Source of the DNA: Cyanobacteriota bacterium
GTDB lineage: Bacteria; Cyanobacteriota; Cyanobacteriia; Phormidesmidales; Phormidesmidaceae
Direction: 5' to 3'
Assembly (NCBI GenBank): GCA_027619675.1
Contig: JAQCHG010000075.1
Span: 1-7,282, forward strand
DNA length: 7,282 bases
Below, in pieces: positions 1-5,325 of the stretch. Every line of letters starts with the position of its first letter. Positions within the stretch are counted from its first letter, which is position 1. The translations under genes were made by a program, and so were the position numbers. The notes beneath the pieces are model-generated. The model was not told where the DNA came from. It saw only the letters and a program-made list of their open reading frames with translations, and did not search any database.

Positions 1-3000
1 CCCCCAGGTCATGGAGCAGTTGAATTAGGTCAAACCCATTGGGGTTGAGGGTGGCCTGACCCGCCTCAATTTTTGACATTTCGAGGATGTCGTTGATTAG
101 GGTGAGCAAATGCTCGCCGCTGCGGTTGATGATGTTGAGGTTTTCTAACTGTTGCACCGACAGGGTGCGATCGCGGCCCATGAGTTGACTAAACCCTAAA
201 ATCGCGTTGAGGGGGGTGCGCAGTTCGTGACTCATGTTGGCCAAAAAGGTACTCTTGGCCTGATTAGCGGCTTCGGCGGCCTCCTTTGCCGTCAGCAGTT
301 CCACCGTGCGATCGCGGACCCGAGCTTCTAGATCAGCATTGACGCGGCGCAGGGCGGTTTCCGCTGCCTTGAGGGGGCTAATGTCGCGAATGATGGTAGA
401 CAGATATTCCACCGCTCCCGTGGGGGAGTGATGGGCCAAGATGATTTGGGAAACGGGCAGTTCTTCCCCATCGGCGGTGAGCAGGGCGGTTTCCCCCATC
501 CAAATGCCCTCGGCCATGGCGGTGGGGATGCCCTCTTGGCAAATGATGGCGGTGGCCCAGGGGGGATGGTAGATCTCAATGGACAGTTGACCGGGGTCGG
601 TGTCGAGGGGCAGGCCCCGCAGCAACTTGGCCTGGCGGTTATTCCAAATAATGGTGCCGTCGGGGGTGGCGATGCCGATGTGGTCGGGGGCGGCCTCCAA
701 AATGTTGAGCAGTCGGGTCTGTTCCGCTTGCAGCCGTTTGCGATGGCTGATGTCCCGTACACTGGCAATGACCACGGGGCGGTTGCCCAGGGTGCCCCCC
801 CGCAGGGAAACTTCCGCCTCAAAACGGCTGGGGTGGTCAAACCGCCGGACTGACCACTCAAACTGGAGACTCTCCCCAGCGTAGGCGCGGGCCAGGTAGG
901 TGGCGGCTTGGGCACTCACGTTTGGCACAGCGGTTAAATCTGCCACTGAGGCCGCGATCAGTTGCTCGCGGGTGGCCCCCAGCAAGGCCAGGGCGCGATC
1001 GTTGACATCTACGATGGTGCCGTCAATGTCATGGATAAAAATGGCGTCGTAGACATTGTTGAAAATGGTGCGTAGATCCTGTTCTGACTGATGCAGGGCG
1101 GCGGTACGCCGCTGCACCCGCTGTTCTAACTCTTCGTTAAACCGCTGCAACGCCCGTTCTGCCTGCTGCCGTTTGACTTCATTGCGGTAGGCTTCGATGG
1201 TGCTGCCGCAGGTGGTCAAGAAGGGGCCTAACTCGGCGATGATGCTTTCGTCATAGCCCTCGGGGCGGTTGGCCAGCCCCACCATGCCCACCAACTGCTC
1301 TCCCCGAAAAAAGGGCACCCCCAGAAAGGCATGGAGGGGGGGGTGGTCGTCGGGAAGCCCCCCCCGGCGGGGGTCGGTACTGGGGTGATTGGCAATCACG
1401 GGCTCCCCGGTCACCATCACCTGGCCAAAGAGGGTCTTGAGGTTGTGGAATTCCATGCCGTGGGGGACCTGCTCGTCGTAAAACCGACGGGTTTCTTCGT
1501 TCCAAGCGATGTTGGTGATGGCCTTGGTTTTGAGGTAGGGTCGCCCCCGCATCTTCATGTAGGACTCATCGACGTAGGCTTGTCCATCGGCGGTGTACAA
1601 AATTTCACCAATGAAGCCATATTCACTATCCGTTAATGCCAGCAGGGTTTCTAACAAGTTGTCAAACAGCAGACCCGGATCGGCGTTGGTGATGAACTGG
1701 GTCTGGGCGGCGCTGATGGCCCTCAGCAGGGTGTTGTTGCGCTGGAGAGAGATCTCTGCCTGTTTGCGATCGCTGATGTCTGCCACCGTACCCACGATGC
1801 GCACCACCATGCCGCTGTCGTCTTGGATGGGAAAGGACTGGGATCGCAGCCAGCGCCAGGTGCCATCGGGGCGCTGAAAGCGGTATTCTGTCTCCCCCGG
1901 TCGGCCCTGGAGTTCCTGCTGCATGAGGATATCCACGCGATCGCGATCGGCGGGGTGAATGCCTTGCACCCAGGGGTTACCGCCCCCATAGAGGCGGGCC
2001 TCCGAGAACCCCGTGATCGCCAGGTAGGCCGGGTTGACGTAGGAGTAGCGATCGTCGCTGACCTCAAAGACAAAGAACCCTTCCCGCACTGTATCCGCCA
2101 ATTGCCGAAAGCGGGCTTCACTTTCCTGTAGGGCGGCTTCTGCCCGTTTGCGATCGGTGATGTCAATGTCTACCCCGGCCATGGCGATGACCCGCCCCGC
2201 CCCATTGCGGATGCTGTTGCCCTTGGTGGCCGCCCAGCGCAGGTTGCCGTCGGGCCGGATAAAGCGAAACTCAATGTCGTAGGGGATGCCCAGGTGCAGG
2301 CTGCGTTCGATGGCGGCGGCCACCCGAGACCGATCCGCCGGGTAGATCATGGCGACGACGGTTTCCATGCGGCCATCAAAACTGCCAGGGTCTAGGCCCA
2401 TCACCCGCTCTAGGGTTTCAGACCAGACCACTTCGTTGGTGTCGAGGTGCCAGTGCCAACTGCCCATGTTGGCCGCTTCCATAGCAGTGCGCAGCCGTTC
2501 TTCGCTGCGGCGGACGCTGGCCTGACTCTCCTCCACCGCCTGCTGCCACTGCCGCCGCTCCGTGATGTCTTGAATGATGGCGATGTCGTACAGGGGGCGG
2601 CCCTCAGCATCCTTGACCAAGGACACCGTCAAGGCTCCCCAGCGCACCTCCCCCGATGGCCGTACAAACCGCTTTTCTAGGGTGAAGTGCTCGATTTCCC
2701 CCGCCATCAGTTGGGTCATCAGGGCTTCATCCTGTTGCCAATCGTCGGGGTGGGTGTAGTCCAGATAGCTCATCTGCAAGAGTTCCTGCTGGCTGTAGCC
2801 CACAAAGTCGCAGAAACACTGGTTGACTAAAATAATTTGCCCAGAGGGTAGGGCTGCCAGGGAAATGCCCACCGCCGCCTGGGCATAGATGGCCTCAAAG
2901 CGGGCGCGGCTTTCTTGCAGGGCTTGCTCCGCCAGCTTTTGGTCGTGGATGTCGGCGGACATGCCCTGGATGCCCACCACCGCCCCTGCGTCATTGACAA

Positions 3001-4558
3001 TGGCGGAGGTGTTGCTGCGCAGCCAGTGCCAATGGCCGTCTCGATGGCGCAGGCGCATCTCCAGTGCCCGCTGGGACTGGCTCGTGACGACCAGATCGGC
3101 GGTGGTGGCGTCCACCATGGTCCGGTCCTCAGGATGCACCAGGCGATCCAGGATGTTTTGGCCAATCAGATCCTCGGGTTTGTAGCCCAGCACCGCCTCC
3201 ACTTGGGGGGATATATAGAGCAGATTGCCATTGAGGCTGCGGGCGTAGGTGATTTCGCTGGCGTTTTCCACCAGCGATCGAAACTTGGCTTCGCTTTGGG
3301 CTAGGGCGGCTTCGTACTGCTGCCGTTCCAGCTCATGGCGTTTGCGATCGCTGATATCCACCCCCACGGTGGTCACCACCCAGCATTGCTGCCCCGCCTC
3401 CCAGCGCACCGCGCAGCTTTCGCGAATCCACCGAATCGATCCATCCCGATGGCGAAAGCGAAATTCAACGGTGTCGGGGGTTTCTCCGGCTAAGACGGCC
3501 TGGATCACAGGCACAATGAGGGTCTCAAAGTCCTCGGGGACGACCCGCGATCGCCAAAGGTCCCGCTGGGTTTTCAAGACCTCGGGGGGGTAGCCATAGA
3601 TCCATTCACTCCCCGGTGAGTAGTAGTCATAGTCCCAAGTGGCATCGCGATAGAGGCGAAAACTGGTGATGCAGGCCCTAGAGGTCTGGAGGATATCCGC
3701 TAACTTCGCCTGGGAATCCCGTAAATCTTGCTCTAATTGCTTGCGATCGGTAACGTCGATCGCCATGCCCACGGTGCCCAAGAGATCACCCGCCTCGTCA
3801 AACACCGGGGTCTTAATGGTGTCAATCCATTGGCGGTGGCCATCAGCGGATACCAGGGCTTCCTCCACCCGTTTGCGCTGGTGGGAGGCCATGACCTGGG
3901 CATCATCGGCCCGATAGGCTTGCGCCAACTCCGTGGGCCAAATGTCGAGGTCGGTTTTGCCCACCACCTGGGCTGGGGACAACCCACAGGCATCGCCAAA
4001 GGCGGCGTTGACGGTGATAAACTGCCCTTCGCAATCCTTAAGCCAAGCAATGTGGGGCAGATTATCCAGCAATGCCCGCAGTAGATGTTTCTGGTTTTTT
4101 AACTCGTGGATGGTCTGCTGTTGCTGCTGGCAGCGGTGGTGGAGGGGCTGCGCCTGCACCCGCTGCCAAAGCAGGCGCAGGGTGTGCCGCAGGCGGGTGG
4201 GGGTGAGGCCATTAACCTCTAGATACTCATCAACCCCAGTCGCTAATAGGCTGGCGATCCAGGTTTCGTCGTCGGTATCTAAAAGCGCTAAAAAGCCCGT
4301 GGCTTTTCCGTGCCAAAAGGCCTTGACTTGTGGCCACAGGGTATGACAAACGGGTTCATCTAAAATGACGATATCGACGGCTGCTAGGGAGGTCAAATCC
4401 TCCCTAGGAGAGGTGGTTTGAATCTGAATGAAATCAGTTTGGCTAATCGTGCGTACCGACCCTGTCCACTGATTGTCCTGGGTCAGCCAAGAACGCCATA
4501 GGGAGGATTTGTCAGCACTACTGAGCAGACATAAAACCGTGGGCGATGTTTGATCCAT
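1..4558 (-). CDS. Multi-PAS/GAF sensor histidine kinase with degenerate N-terminal receiver (3'-truncated by window)
   Basis: Predicted soluble sensor kinase; no signal peptide or membrane helix is visible. An in-frame TGA (4565-4567) lies three codons before the ATG at 4556-4558, so no upstream start is possible; no clear Shine-Dalgarno precedes it. I read 1519 codons without a stop. Domains by approximate residue: receiver-like 5-135; coiled linker 140-160; PAS 155-275, 285-406, 422-541, 551-670, 685-804 and 812-933, most resembling the PAS_3 fold and most ending in a D-I-S/T-D-R-K-type motif; GAF 942-1126 (GAF_2-like, no bilin cysteine); coiled coil 1127-1157; PAS 1158-1275 and 1281-1398; coiled coil 1399-1435; HisKA from about 1436 with H-box M-S-H-E-L-R-T-P and phosphoacceptor His1444. 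The family autophosphorylates on this His and passes phosphate to a receiver Asp. The HATPase_c domain, and any C-terminal receiver that would make it a hybrid kinase, lie outside. Signals sensed are unknown; no LOV-type cysteine motif is seen. Confidence 0.95.
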   Translation of the reverse strand, partial: MDQTSPTVLCLLSSADKSSLWRSWLTQDNQWTGSVRTISQTDFIQIQTTSPREDLTSLAAVDIVILDEPVCHTLWPQVKAFWHGKATGFLALLDTDDETWIASLLATGVDEYLEVNGLTPTRLRHTLRLLWQRVQAQPLHHRCQQQQQTIHELKNQKHLLRALLDNLPHIAWLKDCEGQFITVNAAFGDACGLSPAQVVGKTDLDIWPTELAQAYRADDAQVMASHQRKRVEEALVSADGHRQWIDTIKTPVFDEAGDLLGTVGMAIDVTDRKQLEQDLRDSQAKLADILQTSRACITSFRLYRDATWDYDYYSPGSEWIYGYPPEVLKTQRDLWRSRVVPEDFETLIVPVIQAVLAGETPDTVEFRFRHRDGSIRWIRESCAVRWEAGQQCWVVTTVGVDISDRKRHELERQQYEAALAQSEAKFRSLVENASEITYARSLNGNLLYISPQVEAVLGYKPEDLIGQNILDRLVHPEDRTMVDATTADLVVTSQSQRALEMRLRHRDGHWHWLRSNTSAIVNDAGAVVGIQGMSADIHDQKLAEQALQESRARFEAIYAQAAVGISLAALPSGQIILVNQCFCDFVGYSQQELLQMSYLDYTHPDDWQQDEALMTQLMAGEIEHFTLEKRFVRPSGEVRWGALTVSLVKDAEGRPLYDIAIIQDITERRQWQQAVEESQASVRRSEERLRTAMEAANMGSWHWHLDTNEVVWSETLERVMGLDPGSFDGRMETVVAMIYPADRSRVAAAIERSLHLGIPYDIEFRFIRPDGNLRWAATKGNSIRNGAGRVIAMAGVDIDITDRKRAEAALQESEARFRQLADTVREGFFVFEVSDDRYSYVNPAYLAITGFSEARLYGGGNPWVQGIHPADRDRVDILMQQELQGRPGETEYRFQRPDGTWRWLRSQSFPIQDDSGMVVRIVGTVADISDRKQAEISLQRNNTLLRAISAAQTQFITNADPGLLFDNLLETLLALTDSEYGFIGEILYTADGQAYVDESYMKMRGRPYLKTKAITNIAWNEETRRFYDEQVPHGMEFHNLKTLFGQVMVTGEPVIANHPSTDPRRGGLPDDHPPLHAFLGVPFFRGEQLVGMVGLANRPEGYDESIIAELGPFLTTCGSTIEAYRNEVKRQQAERALQRFNEELEQRVQRRTAALHQSEQDLRTIFNNVYDAIFIHDIDGTIVDVNDRALALLGATREQLIAASVADLTAVPNVSAQAATYLARAYAGESLQFEWSVRRFDHPSRFEAEVSLRGGTLGNRPVVIASVRDISHRKRLQAEQTRLLNILEAAPDHIGIATPDGTIIWNNRQAKLLRGLPLDTDPGQLSIEIYHPPWATAIICQEGIPTAMAEGIWMGETALLTADGEELPVSQIILAHHSPTGAVEYLSTIIRDISPLKAAETALRRVNADLEARVRDRTVELLTAKEAAEAANQAKSTFLANMSHELRTPLNAILGFSQLMGRDRTLSVQQLENLNIINRSGEHLLTLINDILEMSKIEAGQATLNPNGFDLIQLLHDLG
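737..3358 (-). repeat. Four near-identical 18-bp direct repeats at PAS domain ends
   Basis: Copies lie at 737-754, 1763-1780, 2147-2164 and 3341-3358. On the plus strand the 1763 copy reads TTTGCGATCGCTGATGTC and each other copy differs from it at a single base. They encode the D-I-S/T-D/H-R-K motif that closes a PAS domain. Distances between neighbouring copies (1026, 384 and 1194 bases) are all multiples of three. The related but diverged copy at 3740-3757 encodes D-V-T-D-R-K. Confidence 0.85.
1336..1364. repeat. G8 and C7 homopolymers inside the kinase GAF domain
   Basis: A G8 run (1336-1343) and a C7 run (1358-1364) lie 14 bases apart within codons for residues about 1065-1076 of the kinase. 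The frame is intact as given. One-base slippage in either would cut the protein before its phosphoacceptor domain. Other seven-base runs occur at 795-801 and 3584-3590. Confidence 0.85.
4157..4546 (-). other. Degenerate receiver-like (pseudo-receiver) domain
   Basis: Residues about 5-134 of the minus-strand kinase follow the receiver pattern: a hydrophobic first strand V-L-C-L-L, then V-D-I-V-I-L-D with Asp67 at the usual phosphorylation position, and G-V-D-E-Y-L near the end, matching the common G-A-x-D-Y-L strand. Two conserved features are missing. The acidic pair after strand 1 is replaced by Ser-Ser (13-14), and the lysine after strand 5 is replaced within E-V-N-G. Without the acidic pair and lysine, metal-dependent phosphorylation is unlikely, so this is probably a protein-protein or dimerization module. 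The fold assignment rests on pattern only. Confidence 0.55.
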
Positions 4559-4640
4559 CCAAACTCAAAGCACCAAATTAAAGGCTTCTAAAGGTAATGG
4601 TTTTGTTAGTGGCGCTTACGATTCACCCAGATGAACATCT

Positions 4641-4659
4641 CTGCCGGGGCTGGCAGCCC
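4641..4659. repeat. Overlapping GC-rich hairpins in the kinase leader region
   Basis: Two alternative stems overlap here: CTGCC (4641-4645) with GGCAG (4652-4656), loop six; and GGGCT (4647-4651) with AGCCC (4655-4659), loop three. They are mutually exclusive. If the kinase transcript starts near 4665 they would form its 5' end and could protect or regulate it. No T-run follows in either direction, so a terminator is unlikely. Confidence 0.35.
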
Positions 4660-4671
4660 TGTCCTGATGTG

Positions 4672-4677
4672 ATCATA
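4672..4677 (-). promoter_or_regulatory. Candidate -10 element for the minus-strand kinase gene
   Basis: Read on the minus strand this is TATGAT, one mismatch from TATAAT, about 114 bases before the kinase ATG. There is no good -35 box at 16-18 bp. Instead the GCGGTT/AACCGC dyad (4689-4702) covers that region, which suggests a regulator-dependent or repressible promoter if it is real. The predicted start near 4665 would place a small GC hairpin at the very 5' end of the transcript. Confidence 0.25.
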
Positions 4678-4688
4678 GCGGTGAAAGC

Positions 4689-4702
4689 GCGGTTCTAACC
4701 GC
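4689..4702. promoter_or_regulatory. Perfect 6-bp inverted repeat GCGGTT-N2-AACCGC, operator-like
   Basis: Both arms are perfect and separated by two bases, too short a loop for an RNA hairpin but suitable for a dimeric DNA-binding protein. It lies 11 bases upstream of the TATGAT candidate -10 on the kinase side of the gap. A further half-site GCGGT occurs at 4678-4682. No known regulator consensus is recognised. Confidence 0.35.
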
Positions 4703-4738
4703 CGACCTTTACACCCTGAGATTAATCGGTTCCCGACG

Positions 4739-4774
4739 CTCCCCAAGGCTGGCCAGGGGAGTGGTCTTATTTTG
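4739..4774 (+). terminator. Terminator-like hairpin with delayed T-rich tail (weak)
   Basis: CTCCCC (4739-4744) pairs with GGGGAG (4756-4761), enclosing the palindrome CTGGCCAG (4749-4756, sharing one base with the right arm). A T-rich stretch, TCTTATTTT, follows on the plus strand after four bases. No plus-strand gene precedes it here, so it would have to end a leaderless or antisense transcript. It may simply be a GC-rich dyad. Confidence 0.2.
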
Positions 4775-4845
4775 CCCATGTCGCCCCTTGACCCTGCACC
4801 GATGGCCCACGGAACTTGGGCTCTGAAAACCAGTCGGGATTTTGC

Positions 4846-4854
4846 GGGGGGGGG
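4846..4854. repeat. Nine-guanine homopolymer in the intergenic gap
   Basis: An uninterrupted G9 run is followed immediately by ATCCC, giving the 8-bp palindrome GGGATCCC (4852-4859). Such tracts are prone to length change during replication and to sequencing error. It lies about 290 bases from the kinase start and 470 from the sensor start, so a direct effect on either promoter is not obvious. Confidence 0.9.
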
Positions 4855-5050
4855 ATCCCAAAAATGTCAGGGATTATACGGATAGAGCGGGGTGGGCGAG
4901 GGGGCAGTCCCGGTGAAAAGGGTGATAAAGCTGTCTGTTCCGAAGGATTACGGGTATTCCGAGGGGTTAGGCAAGGGCGGGCATCCGGTGTTGCCCTGAG
5001 TTGTGAGGGCGGATTTTTGACGCAGTTTTACGGTTACCCCTAGAGGTCGA

Positions 5051-5175
5051 TCGCACTTAACATAAATTCAAGCTCTATCAACCTATAAACAAATTGAGCA
5101 GTTGTGCTTTTGGGTCTTCTGTTAAGAAGAAAAAATTAAGTTTTTACTTAAAACCATGAAGCAGATTTCTACTTT
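5051..5175. other. AT-rich block with TTAAG/CTTAA half-sites and small hairpin
   Basis: This stretch is far richer in A and T than anything around it. It contains the hairpin TCTTCT-gtta-AGAAGA (5115-5130), a second stem GTTTT/AAAAC (5140-5154), and the pentamer TTAAG or its complement at 5056-5060, 5122-5126, 5136-5140 and 5147-5151. It is the most likely region for promoters and regulator binding in the gap. No specific factor site is recognised, and A/T-rich sequence produces such short repeats easily. Confidence 0.4.
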
Positions 5176-5184
5176 AGGGCATGG

Positions 5185-5213
5185 TTGAAACAAAGACCTG
5201 GTGAGCATATTCA
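5185..5213 (+). promoter_or_regulatory. Weak sigma70-like promoter candidate for the plus-strand sensor
   Basis: TTGAAA (5185-5190; five of six matches to TTGACA) is followed, after an ideal 17-bp spacer, by TATTCA (5208-5213; three of six matches to TATAAT). Transcription would begin near 5220 and leave a leader of about 105 bases. The -10 match is poor. An isolated TATAAA at 5084-5089 in the AT-rich block is an alternative, though its nearest -35-like box, TTAACA at 5057-5062, is 21 bp away. Confidence 0.25.
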
Positions 5214-5314
5214 GTCCATCGCAGGCAGGCAATGTTTCAAGCCGTAGGATTGCTTGGGGGACGGGGCTTGGCAGTCATTTCAGCAGGCTATGGGCGTGCG
5301 AATTGGCGGGATGT

Positions 5315-5320
5315 GAGGTG
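5315..5320 (+). promoter_or_regulatory. Ribosome binding site of the PAS/GAF sensor gene
   Basis: GAGGTG lies five bases before the ATG at 5326 and is complementary to the 16S anti-Shine-Dalgarno core. It overlaps the in-frame TGA at 5314-5316, which excludes any earlier start in this frame and fixes the ATG choice over the Met codons at residues 6 and 7. Confidence 0.75.
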
Positions 5321-5325
5321 TAGCA

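Larger units (their letters stand above)
4559..5325. other. 767-bp non-coding gap between the divergent sensor genes
   Basis: No frame in this stretch encodes a protein that resembles a known family. The left part (to about 5045) is GC-rich with dyads and a G9 run; the middle is AT-rich; the right part is of mixed composition and ends in the sensor gene's ribosome binding site. I see no tRNA, no CRISPR repeat, no insertion sequence end and no recognisable riboswitch. An unannotated small RNA cannot be excluded. Confidence 0.7.

Noticed and set aside
942..1980. Possible bilin or LOV chromophore site in the minus-strand kinase
   Set aside because: Its GAF has P-L-H-A-F-L-G-V-P where a bilin GAF would place Cys-His upstream of the strand, and no PAS contains the LOV N-C-R-F-L motif.
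737..3358. Regular direct repeats as a possible CRISPR array
   Set aside because: The repeats are 18 bp, irregularly spaced by hundreds of bases and encode conserved PAS-terminal motifs within one frame.
328..4346. Numerous open frames on both strands inside the kinase gene, including long ones antisense to it
   Set aside because: They are shadow frames caused by high GC content. The 1519-codon minus-strand frame encodes recognisable domains throughout, while the others give Pro/Arg/Ser- or Gly-rich sequence without domains.
4900..4945. Resemblance to a cobalamin riboswitch core (CCGGTGAAAA followed by GCTGT)
   Set aside because: Only short fragments match. The conserved B12 box is absent downstream, and neither flanking gene has a link to cobalamin.
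4816..5043. Open frame of 75 codons on the plus strand beginning with TTG
   Set aside because: Gly/Arg-rich, low-complexity product with no recognisable domain and no ribosome binding site; the G9 run supplies part of it. It reads as chance in GC-rich non-coding DNA.
5156..5188. Ten-codon frame starting ATGAAGCAG in the gap
   Set aside because: No Shine-Dalgarno sequence, too short to judge, and nothing ties it to the downstream gene.
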